Translations under genes and position numbers: made by a program
Source: Clavaria fumosa
Lineage: Eukaryota > Basidiomycota > Agaricomycetes > Agaricales > Clavariaceae
DNA length: 64,000 nucleotides
Assembly: GCA_951802425.1 (NCBI GenBank)
Contig: OX637801.1
Coordinates: forward strand, 372,001 to 436,000
Direction of reading: 5' to 3'
Shown: one piece after another, positions 33,250 through 43,759 of the stretch
How the letters are laid out: each line of letters opens with the position of its first letter
Position numbering within the stretch: position 1 is the first letter of the stretch
The notes under the pieces: model-generated
What the model saw: only the letters and a program-made list of their open reading frames with translations
Databases searched by the model: none
Told to the model about the DNA's origin: nothing

Positions 33250-34294
33250 TGCCAACATTGCCCACCAGTTCGTTTTGGGGAAGAAGCGACCACAGAGGAG
33301 TATGAAGAAGCTGTTGGGGAGGGTGCTCATCAGATGTTTCTTGTCACAGATGGTGATCCTCACACTTACAAAGAGGTGATGAACACTGGTCAGGCTAAAG
33401 AGTGGGAGAAGGCAATTGTGGCCAAGCTCAAGCAGCCTCGCTCTTCGGGGACCTTCGAGTGGGTGTCCAAGGTCCCAGACAGCCACAAAGCAGTCGGAAG
33501 CTGCATGGTCTTTCAGATGAAGAGGGATGGAGATGGGAGGGTGGTCAGGTATAAGGCTAAAATAGTTGCAAAGGGGTTCTCACAGGTTCCAGGTCAAGAC
33601 TTTGAGGCAACATTTGCATCCGTCGCACATCTGATGACACTCTGAGCCCTTCTGTCTATGGCTGTGAGGGAGGACTGGACCCTCCACCAGGTTGATGTTG
33701 TCGGAGCATACCTGCAAGGCGGCTTGAGTGAAGAAATCTACCTTGACCCACCAGACAGAACACATACAAATGAAAAAGACTGGCAAGTCTGGTGCTTATG
33801 GAGACCACTCTACAGCCTCAAACAAGTGGGGAGACAATAGAAAATAAAGCTTGGCAAGACCATGAAATGATTGGGCTTGCCAGCAGGACAGCAGATGACT
33901 GTTTGTATGTGAAGTGAGAGGAGAAGAAGGTGAAGATACTTGTACTGGTGTATGTCAATGATATGGTGGTCATGGCAGTGGATGTCTGTGATGTGAAGTG
34001 GTTTAAGGCAGAGCTGGGAAAAGTCTTTTGACCTACTGACTTGGGAGAGCTGAAACACATTCTAGGAATCTGGGTCTGTTGTGACTGCATGGCCCACACA
34101 ATCTGATTGGACCAGATGGTGTACATTCAGGCACTTCTCACACAGTATGGCATGGAAAATTCCACACCTGTCACAATGTCAGCTGTTATCAAGGAAAAAT
34201 TATCCATTTCAGATTGTCCTGCTTCTGATGCTGACCATGCCACCTACAATGAGTCAACCTAGGGCTTTGGCTACCTCAAATGCCTTCAGTGGTG
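33250..34294 (+). pseudogene. Ty1/copia reverse transcriptase fragment, interrupted
   Basis: The frame holds TYKEVMNTGQAKEWEKAIVA, VGSCMVFQMKRDGDGRVVRY and KAKIVAKGFSQVPGQDFEAT. A TGA follows in place of Arg, then WTLHQVDVVGAYLQGGLSEE and RPLYSLKQ. Later, in another frame, it has LVLVYVNDMVV (YVDD mutated to YVND) and LGELKHILGI. These are the ordered motifs of copia RT. The frame reaches NAFSG at 34294, where chromovirus A interrupts it. The continuation GVLYATHT lies at 45299 onward. Stops and shifts make it inactive. Confidence 0.87.
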
Positions 34295-35779
34295 TGTTAG
34301 GGCCTATCCCGTCTTGATAGTAATGCCGGAGATCGACTCGTTGGTGACCAGTCTTGAAAACTTGCTAAGACCAATCAACTGTTGAGCACAGTCGAGAATG
34401 CTCGGTCCCGGAAGGTCGCGAAGACGTCTGAGAAGATGTAAGAGTGAAGAAAGGCAAGTATAAAAGGAGGAGATGTTGCTGGAAGGTCGCGAAGTCAGTA
34501 GACGAAGTATAAAGGAGGTGATTGATGAGGAGGGGAGAAATGGGTGACGCTGAGAAGGTCGCGAAGTCGACCGACGAAGTGTGAAGAAAGGAATAGACGA
34601 GGTGGGAGAAAGTGATAACGCTGAGAAGGTCGCGAGGTCAACCGACGAAGCGTAGAGAAGGAAAAAGACGAGGTGAAAGAAATAGACAATGTTGGAAGGG
34701 TCGCGGTGGTCGTGATGGTGTTGAGAAATGTGTCGGTGAAGGCGATAACTTTGCCAACCGACGGGTGAACCTGTAGGGTTCCAAGATCAGTACCAAGACG
34801 AATAATAAAGAATACTTAGATTGCGCGAGTTGTACGAGCACAGAGGACGAGTTAGAACAGAGTAGAGTGTGTCTTGGCGATCTTGTGGTCACCAAGAGAG
34901 ACAAGACCTATCAATCGCAGTGGTTCCAAGCTCAAAGGGCGTACTAGCCTCAAGCTTAAACCAATGTGCGTCAATATCAAGTCTACAGTACAAGAAATAC
35001 ATGCGAGACTTATATACGTGCGTACAGAGAGTACAACGAAAAAGGGAAAGTACAGAGGTCACCAGGCGACAAGACTATAGTAGTACGGGGTATGTTTAGT
35101 CGTAAAGTGACTAGGCGCGTGTTCTACTAAGGTCACGAGGGGTTAGGTATGCATAAGTAAGGTCGCGAAGATGACCTGTCACAGGTCGCGACCTAGTTAA
35201 ATAAGTATATATGTCGCTATAACTATGGAGGGGTTCTCGGATCATAAGTAACGTAATTATAGATGACTGAGGAGAAGAAGGGACGCATATTTGAAGTGTA
35301 TATACAGCTGACCATTGGTGGCGCGTTTGAGTGTTAAGGTCGCAAGATCATAAGAGCGATCACGTGAGTGACGCTAGTGACGCAGGTGACCTATGGGTGG
35401 GTAGTCACGTGGGTAACGCTGGTAACGCGAGTAACGGTCATAACACTGGTAACGTATTGGCGCTGGTAGTGGTAGCGCTGGGGGTGCCGCATGGCAAGTC
35501 ACATGCTGGCGGAAGAAGACGTGCAACGTCGTGTCGCGCGTAAGATTGGTGGGTCCGGGCAAGGTATGTGTGTGGAATAAGATAAAGGGAGGAGTCACGA
35601 GTATGGCATGGTGGTCGCGAGTGTCGTGTGAGTGCGGGAAAGGTTGGAAGTCTTCCGGAAGGGGACAGCAGGTTTCGGAAGCGTGTAGAGGGGCTCGCGA
35701 GCTGGTAGAGGGTCGTTGGGAGGGCCGTAGATGTTGGTAGAGTCGGCTTGGGTATGGGAAAAATGAATGGATCCTGACA
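34295..35779 (-). mobile_element. 3' LTR of chromovirus A (1485 bp)
   Basis: On the plus strand it starts TGTTAGGGCC and ends GGATCCTGACA. A tandem array of about 71-bp units, each led by GGTCGCGA, starts near 34411, 34482, 34555, 34624 and 34693. Seven exact GTCGCGA copies are visible in the whole LTR. Since it lies 117 bp before the ATG of the plus-strand accessory gene, its antisense side may supply that gene's promoter. Confidence 0.92.
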
Positions 35780-35795
35780 TTACCCCCCCTTCAAG
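35780..35795 (-). promoter_or_regulatory. Polypurine tract of chromovirus A
   Basis: On the minus strand GAAGGGGGGGTAA lies immediately before the 3' LTR start TGTCAGGATCC, the expected site for plus-strand priming. It is the same as at 5454-5469. Confidence 0.8.
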
Positions 35796-35895
35796 CCTCA
35801 AGCCCTGCGAGAGTGGAGATCACGTGATGATTAGTCAGCATGATGTTTGTTGATCAGGTCATGACACCCGAAAATTTTCTCTAAGTCCAACCACT

Positions 35896-37929
35896 ATGGT
35901 CTCCCCTTTTGTCAAACAACACGAGCCCGAAACCAGCAAAAACAAAAACGAGGTTGTGCGCGAAATGGAGATTTATGATGCAACGGAGCCTGGGATCAAT
36001 TTGGGGATCCTGGAAGACGCGCTTGCCTGTCAAAAAGCCGAACAGGCGCGATGTGCGCGTTCTCAAGAAGAAGTCGCGAGGCGCGAAAGGAAGAGCAAGG
36101 TCGCGAGTCCCAACAAGGCGAGGGACGACATCGTAGGCCCTAGCGGGTCAATGGAGAACGTCGCGGGCTCTAGCGGAGTAAGGGGCGAAGTCGCAGGTGG
36201 AGCTGACCCGTTGCCCGCGGACTTCCTGAGGGCATGGAAGAAAATTGGGTCAGCGAGGGAGAATAAGGAATGGAACGAGAGGGAGCGAGAGGTGCGTAGC
36301 AGTATTTTTCGTTCCCATTCATTTTCTAATTGTTGTGTCAAAGGATTGCGACAATTGCGTCGCAAAGGGCCGACAGTGTGAGCGCAGCACTGCCGGCAAG
36401 TGTCGTCAGTGTGCAGAAGACCACGGAAAGTGCTCGTGGGTTCAAGAATTCTGTCGATGGCGTGTCAAAAGTGAATACGGATGGGACGACGCGCAAGTCG
36501 ATGAGGCGCTGAAACGCGCCGAGGGATCGGAAACGGTGGGCATGGCGACGCCCAAGGTCGCGAGTCGAGTGGGGGGAAAACTCCCCATCCTACCGGTTCC
36601 AGAAACCCCTACACGAGTAGGGCGTGGAAAACGAACAAGGGCAAGGTCGTGGTCGCCGACGCCAGGTCCTTCGATGTTGAGGAGGCGAGTCGCGGATGTA
36701 CCAGAAACAGAGACGGAGGTGGAGGAAGACATGCCGGTGCGACTGATGAATGTCGCGAAGGTTCGCGCGGAGAAGGCGCGGATTCTGGCAACCCCGGGAG
36801 AGAAGGGACGGTTGCTTCGGAAGGTGATGAACTGTGAGGAAGAAGTCAAAGTCCTCCAAGGGCGGTTGGAAGTGAGGGCGACAAAGGAGCGCTGGCTAGA
36901 AGGGAGGCTGAAGAAAAGCGAGGAGGAGGTCGCGACGACGGTGCGGACGAAGGTGGCGACATCGTCACATGAGTCCGGAACGAGAGAGGAGTTGGAGAGG
37001 GAACTCGCGACGTTGAGGCAGCAGGTCGTGGAGCCCTCGAGGAAGATGTTGTGGGTGGAGAAATCGAACAGGGAAGTGGAGTTGGAAGGAGAGCTGGCGG
37101 TGGTGAAACACGAGTTGGAGGAGGCGCGGAGAAGCGTAAAAGGTGAGTTTCCTTTGTGTTCAGTGACTTTTTACTGAACTTGCGAGTTTATAGGGAAGGG
37201 TAAGGAGGTGGAAAGGATGCGGGGGACATTGTCGAAGGTGCCCGCATCCAAAATTGTGGACGTGGAAGTCGCGGAACTGACCGCGCGAGCTGAGGGGGTG
37301 GAGAGGGAGTTTGAGGCACTCCATGGGGAGTGGGAAGGTAAATAATCAATTAGTTTTACCGCGTTATAAACTGATTTCCTTTGTTTATTCAGATCAGGAA
37401 ACCAAGTTGAGAGAGGCGCGCCGCGAGGTGAAGGGATTGAAGAAGGAGAAAGAGGGTAAGTCAATGGTCGCGAGTATAAAATGACTTAATTCAGTGTTTT
37501 TTAGGATTAGTCGCAACTGTGGAGAAGATGGAGGAGGAGTTGTCGGTGTCGAGGGGACAGTCGCAAGGTAAGTGGTCGCGAGTTTCGTATCCTTAATGAT
37601 AAGCTGACAGTTTGTTTCTAGAATTGCATGACCAATGCGGGAGTATGGTCGGTGAGTTCCGCGAGGCTCGCTTTCGAGGACGACGCGGCCTCGAGACGGT
37701 CTTCTTCGCCTACAAAGACCTCTTGATGAAGTCGCCGAAAGAACTTCCGTCGTGGGTGGAGAGGTGGGTGGAGCAGGAACAGTGTTGCGTGAGGAGGGAG
37801 TTACTGGACATTCCAAGGGTGGACCATTGGGGTTTTGAGTTGAAGGCTCCCAAGGATGGAGAGGAGGAGGAGGGGGGAAAGAAAAAAGTCACGAGTGTGG
37901 AAGGCGGGGAAGGAGCAGAAGGGTCATGA
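35896..37929 (+). CDS. Antisense accessory gene of chromovirus A: Zn2Cys6-cluster, coiled-coil-like protein (6 exons)
   Basis: Exons: 35896-36291, 36344-37142, 37194-37337, 37393-37455, 37505-37567 and 37622-37929. Introns are 49-55 bp, all GT-AG; the first is in phase 0, the other four in phase 1. Joined they give 590 residues with no stop. Residues 134-162 show C-x2-C-x6-C-x7-C-x2-C-x6-C, exactly the Zn(II)2Cys6 binuclear cluster spacing of fungal DNA-binding proteins, with Lys140 and Arg142 in the first loop. A long Glu/Lys/Arg-rich, coiled-coil-like region follows (about residues 260-490). The C-terminus has RRGLETVFFAYKDLLMKSP. It lies between pol and the 3' LTR, convergent to pol. The diverged copy at 3347-5353 keeps the plan. 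A self-encoded DNA-binding regulator is my inference; a structural or captured host protein is the alternative. Confidence 0.85.
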
Positions 37930-38057
37930 AAGGGAAAGGAAAAAGCTCGCAACCAGTAGATAGAAAACTTTTCTTGTTATATCTTTTATTGCGTATATAA
38001 ATTGCTGTGAAGTCCGAAGTGAGAAAGTGAAGAAAAACGAAAAGGAGGCGAGGAAAA

Positions 38058-41000
38058 TTATTGAATTGCACGTGTCGCGCGAGGTTTTTCCGGGTAGGTC
38101 GTGTGGAAGTCCTTGAGGAGTCCCTTCGAGCCGGAAAGTGATTCAATGGGTTCCCAGGTGTTGTCCTCGGGTCCGTAACCTTCCCATCGTACGAGGTAAA
38201 GCACTTTCCTACCCCTCCTTCGAGAATCTAGTATGGCGGCGACTTCGTAATGTTGTTCGCCGTTGACCTCGATAGGGGGTGGGGGTCGCTGTTGTCGCTT
38301 GGGGAAAGCGTCGTCATAGACCTTTTCGAGTAATGAAACATGGAAGACATCGTGAATTTCTCGCATCTATTTCGGTAACTGGAGACGATATGCGTGAGTC
38401 GAAACTTTCGCGAGTATGGGGAAAGGTCCGGCTCGTTTCGAGTCCAATTTCTTCATCGGTCTCTTCATCTTCACATTCCACAAGTCTAACCACACCTTCG
38501 TTCCTTTTTTCCAGTCCGGTGTAACTTCTCTCTTCCTGTCCGTAAAGCGCGAGTAGGCCTCGTTCGCAACCTTGAGTTGATCTCGTAAGTGCTGATGGAG
38601 CATCTTGAGATCGGTTGCGACCATGTGGGCTTCATGCATGGGTATCCCTTCGAGGGAAATCGTGAGTCTTGGGTGGTATCCCTTGTTCGCGAAGAACGGG
38701 GAGACACCAGTCGCGCTGTGGGGGGTGTTGTTGTATACGAACTCGGCGAGCGGAAGTTAGTGGGTCCAGTCGTCCTGCTGGTAGTTCGTATAGATTCGAA
38801 TGTATTGCTCTAGAATTTGGTTGACTCGTTCTGTTTGTCCGTCAGTCTCGGGATGATAGGCTGTGGAAAGATTGGAAGTAATATCCAGAGCCTGACATAA
38901 TGAAGACCAAAACTTAGAAATGAATAATCTTCCTCTATCTGACACTATATCCGGGTAGCCCATGCTTTGAGAAGACGTGGGTGACGAAATGTTGAGCTAA
39001 CTCTTTCGCGGTGTCGGTAGTGTTGGTGGAGATAAAGATTGCTTGTTTCGTAAGTCGGCAGACAATGACGAGGATTGAGTCAAAGGTCGCGGAGAGAGGG
39101 AGGGCTTCGATGTGGTCCATCGAAATCGAAGACCAAAGTCGCTCGCCTATGGGCAAGGGTTTGAGGAGTCTGTAGGGTTTGTGTCAGACAGGTTTTGCCC
39201 TTGCGCAGGTGTGACAACCACAGACATAGACGGTTACGTCTTTTCGGAGTCCTGGCCAGAAAAACAACCTATTTATTAGTTGGGTTGTCTTCCTTATACC
39301 TGGATGTCCTCGTAGTTTGTGGTCGTGGTTGGAGCATAGGATATCGAATTGGAGAGAGTCGTGGTCGGGAACGTATATTTTACCATTGCGAAGTAGTAGT
39401 GAGCCGTCGGGCGAGAGCGAGAACACCTTGTCACAACCTTGTGAAGCGCCCTGTGATTTCTTTGAGAAGTAAGAGTCACGAGGGGCGTGTCGAATTCGCG
39501 AAATTAGGGCTTCTTCATTGAGGATGACAGCTGCTCGAAGTAGTTCTGGCGGTATCGCAACCTTGTTGTTTTGCGCATTAGTCGCGGGTTGGTCGGACTT
39601 CTTCGGGTAGACGTCGGGTCGTTGCGTGAGGGCATCTGGCTTCGCGCCTAGCTTTCCTGCTCGATAATGAATAATATAATCGAAACTGGAAAGGTACTCT
39701 GCCCAGCGGGCTTGTCGACGGCTAAGTTGCTTCGTGGTGGTAAAATATCGCAGGTTGTTGTGGTCTGAAAAGACCTGAATTTGGTATCGCGCGCCTTCAA
39801 GGTATGCTCTCCATTGCTTGAAGGCATCGTGTATCGCGAGTAGCTCTTTGTTGTAAATGTCGTAGTTGAGCTCTGCGGCGATCATTGTACGTGCGTGGAA
39901 AGCGATGGGACGTAGCTCATTAGTCGCGGGATCGGTTCGAGAGAGAATGGCTGCTATCGCGTAGTTGGAAGCGTCGCATTCAAGGGTAATGGGGTGGTCG
40001 GGATCGTAGTGTCGAAGGACGGGAGCTTCGGTAAAGGCCTGCTTGAGTATATTGAAGACTTCTTGGCATCGCAGACTCCATTTCCATGGTGTGTCCTTGC
40101 GGAGGAGTCGCATAAGTGGAATAACGATGCCGGAATAGTTATCTATGAATCTTCGATAGAAATTAGCAAAGCCTAAAAAGCTTTGAAGATCGCGGATCCT
40201 CGTGGGTATGGGCCAACTTAGAATGGCCTGTATCTTCGAAGGATCCATGGAAATTCCATCGGGGGACACTATAACTCCGAGGTATTCGACCGTCGCGATA
40301 TGGAAATCACACTTCTCGGGTCGCGCGTGTAAGTCTGCCTTGCGTAGATGTCGTAGGACCTCTCGGACGTGGTCGCGATGCTGTTCGAGGTTGTCCGAGT
40401 AGATTAAGATGTCGTCGAGGTAGACTACCATGTTGACGTCGACCAGATTGTGAAAGATATCATTCATAAGGTGCTGAAAGGTCGCGGGTGCGTTCATGAG
40501 TCCAAATGGCATGACAAGGTATTCGAACACACCGTAGCGAGTGCGGAATGCAGTTTTCCACTCGTCTCCTTCAGCTATCCTCATGTTGTTGTACCCAACA
40601 CAGAGGTCGATCTTCGAATAGATTTTGGCCGAACACAATTGGTCGACGAGGGTCTCAATTCGAGGGATAGGGTAGCGGTTTTTGCGAGTAATCTTGTTGA
40701 GACCTCGATAATTGACACAGAGGCGAAGGCCTCCATCTTTCTTCTTCGCGAAGAGTACCGGTGCACCTGCAGGGGATTTCGACGGCCGAATGAAGCCCTT
40801 ATCCAACATGTCATTCAAATAATCTTTCAACGTCTTTAACTCTACTTCTGACATGTTGTATAGCTTCCCGTGAGGAGGTGTTTCACCTTCCTCAAGTTTG
40901 ATTCGGTGGTTGTAGTCGCGGTGCGGAGGTAGTTCCGGAGCTAGATCTTCGGAAAAGACGTCCAGGAAGTCATGGTACTCGTGCGGAACTGTTTCTTCGG

Positions 41001-41714
41001 GTTTCGGAGGGGGTTGAGTGGTCGCGGAACTCGCGAGTATGGATTCGTCGTCATGGGGGTTGTTCACGGGTTGGAAGTATAGGAGACCTATAAATTCTCC
41101 TTGTTGCTCCAGGCGGCGAAGCATGGTGGCCTTGACCAATTGAACTCGCGGGGGTTTAGAGGGTTTCGGAGCCAAGTTCGCGAGGTCAGGGGAAGGTTTA
41201 CTCGGGGGTTTCGCGTCCAGAAGAGTGAGGGGGATAGTCGCAGAGCGGGCTGTCTGTCCGAAACTAAAGGTGAGGTTGGTCCAATCGATTCTATGGTTCC
41301 AGGTTCGCAACCAATCGAGCCCTAGAACCACAGGGGTGAGAGGATGAGTTTTAGTGACAAGGAACTTAATGGATTGGATAGTATCATTGGGGAATTTCGT
41401 ATTAGCGTGGACGTAGTGGGTTATATTGGAGCTGGAGGAACTTCCGTCGAAATATTGAAGCGGTAGAGGTTGCGGAAGTGGCATTAGGAGGTTTGGACGG
41501 GAGTTCGCGAGGGTGAAATCGATAAAATTCATGGATGCGCTGCAGTCCACAAGAGTATTTAGGAGAATTGAGCCAAAATCTGGTATTTGTGTCTTTATGA
41601 GGAAAGATTGGGAGGACTGGGAAGCAATAGGAGTATTAGAAAGGTCGCGAGGAATCTGAGGGGAAGAGGAACTAGTCGTGGCCCGCGCGAGTATGGGGGT
41701 TGGATCGTCGCGAC
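38058..41714 (-). pseudogene. Chromovirus A pol: protease, RT, RNase H, integrase, chromodomain
   Basis: The reading frame is -1 relative to gag. Protease: LVDCSASMNFIDF (Asp kept, usual DSG replaced by DCS). RT: FIRPSKSPAGAPVLFAKKKD, MPFGLMNAPATFQHLMNDIF and YLDDILIYS, the active-site pair intact. RNase H: LECDASNYAIAAIL, ELLAIHDAF and FSDHNNLRYF. Integrase: an HHCC finger (RGHPGIRKTTQL..., VCGCHTCARAKP), then DDE parts [35 protein letters not shown] and [20 protein letters not shown]. Chromodomain: YEVAAILDSRRRGRK, VLYLVRWEGYGPEDNTWEP. Lesions: TGA at 39184, a frame change near 38950, TAA at 38757 and TAG at 38367. Catalytic residues of RT and integrase are otherwise present, so decay is recent. 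Confidence 0.95.
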
Positions 41715-43703
41715 TCAGAGTTCCCCCGGAAGCTCCTGAGTCGCTTCCTTGTTTAACTCTTCGTGCGGGTCATCCACATCCTCTTCTACTTCTTCCTCTA
41801 CTTCGTACTCTTCCTGGATCTCTTCCTCTCCTTCCTCTAGCATGAAGACGGCTCGTCCAGCTAATCGTCGATCAGGGCATGCAATGCTGTAATGTCCCGG
41901 CTTTCCACATCTCAAACAAAGATTTCCCTGACAACGACGTTCTCATTCCTCATCGCTGAGGGGGACATAGGGCGGATTCGGATTCGGATTAGCGGGTCGC
42001 GGCGAAGTTGCGGGATTCCCTGCGGCTGGTCGGGGCGTCGTAGGATTGTTGCCAGCGACTGGGTAAGGTCGCGACGTCGTCTGGTAGTTGCGATTTCCGC
42101 CTTGTTGAGCCAAGGGGCGATTTCCACCTTGTTGAGCAGGGGGACGGGGAGCAGGAGGGTTAGTGTGGAATTGAGTTTGGTGAGTCTCACTCTCATATTC
42201 CCAGTGTCTCTGGTCAATCTGCATGGCCAAATCATGAAGTTCCTGATACGTCGTAGGTCGCGGAATGACTTTCATGGCCTCTTTAATGCGTGTGGACATC
42301 AAGCAGTAGAGTTCGGATTGTAGGGCGGCCGAGTTCCAGTTGGATTTGAAAGCGAATGACTCGAAACGGATAATGTGGTTCGAGAAATGTTCGTTTTCAC
42401 CCATTTGCAACAAGCGAAGGTTCTGGTCCGCCTCAATCTGCATGTTGACCACTCCAAACATTCCTCCGAACTCGCGAATAAACCCTTCCCAAGAGTGTAG
42501 GGCTGGGTGATCGGGATTGAATTGAAGGAGGGAAGTGTAGTGGCTCTGCGCGGTGTCCGTGAGATGAGAGGCTGCAAAAGTAACCTTCTCGTGGTCGCCT
42601 TGGAAGGTTACGGGTTTTGCGAAGAAAGTCATAAGACATTCCGTGACAAAGGGTTTCCATCTGCGCCGGTCGCGACCATTGAACGGCTCGGGGCGCCTGG
42701 TGTCGAGCTTGGATTCTCGAGCAAAGGCATCTCGGGTTGATGGTCCTTCGGAAGGAGGGGCCTGATAATAGTAATGGTGGTGGTGGGTACCAGGGGCCTC
42801 ATCTCGAAGTGCGGCGGCGGGGTGTGGAGGCATAGGGGGGACCGGAGGGACTTGCGGGGCTTCAGCCTGAGACGGGGGACGAGATGCTGGTCGTGTCTTG
42901 ATCGGAGGTACTGGTCGCACTTCCGGTTGTGGAATATGGAAGGGCTCGACCGGAATTTCTAGGCGTGGGGCAGGTTGAAGCGTTGCTTCGGTCCCTATAG
43001 GGTCGTGAGGGAGCGCCCTACTCGGAGTAGTGGCTGGCTGCGTCCACGTAGGCCAGCTGCTGCGAGGGGCGGTGTACCTAGGGATCCTGGAGACAATGGC
43101 GGGTCGCTCGTCGGGCGCGGCAGGGTTCGCGAAATTCTGAGGAGATGATTGGGCCGCGACCTGGAAAAGCAGGGCCATATCCCGGGGTCCTCTGGTGGGT
43201 TGAACCTGTCTTGGAGGTCGCGAGGGAGTATCCAGATCAGGAGGAGTCGGAACTCCACGGTCGGTAGTTCCTGGATACTGATGCTGACTCTCATATAACC
43301 GGTTCTGTGGGTTAGCTCGGAATCCATCCGTCAATCGTACCAATCGTTCATAGAGGTTTGTGGTCTCTACGAGGTATGCTAATTCTTCGTCAAGGGTTCC
43401 GGCTTCATATTGGCAGCGAGTGTTGTTGAGAATTTGGTAGGTACAGTGGTGAGGGCGGTCGAAGCGCGGGTAGCCAAGCTGCTCCACAAGCAATTCGGCC
43501 TCTTCTTGTGGTGACGAGGCGTGGCTGGGTGCGATTTGGACGGGTTCTTCGGGCTGTGATTGAACAACGGACGCAGGTCGCTCTTGAACGGTGGTAGGCG
43601 GCTCGCGAGTAGTCTCCAATGCCATTGGAGTAATCGCGCGGCTACCTGTGCGTGTTTGGAAGTGGTGAGTGATGGGTTGGGGAGGAGTGTGACTGGAAGA
43701 CAT
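41715..43703 (-). pseudogene. Chromovirus A gag with CCHC zinc knuckle
   Basis: The ATG at 43703 (MSSSHTPPQPITHHFQTRTG) follows a short leader after the 5' LTR. A Pro-rich N-terminus is followed by the capsid-like core: RPEPFNGRDRRRWKPFVTEC, HSWEGFIREFGGMFGVVNMQ and FSNHIIRFESFAF. A TGA at 41941-41943 stops the frame after PLSDEE. The same frame continues with a knuckle (CLRCGKPGHYSIAC, C-x2-C-x4-H-x4-C) and an acidic tail to a second stop at 41715. The first TGA probably arose from a CGA or TGG codon. Without readthrough the product would lack its nucleic-acid-binding knuckle. Confidence 0.9.
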
Positions 43704-43759
43704 AATGGTTTGTGTTATCTGGGTGTTGAGTGGTGGGGCGAGGGGGAGACTTGATATTA

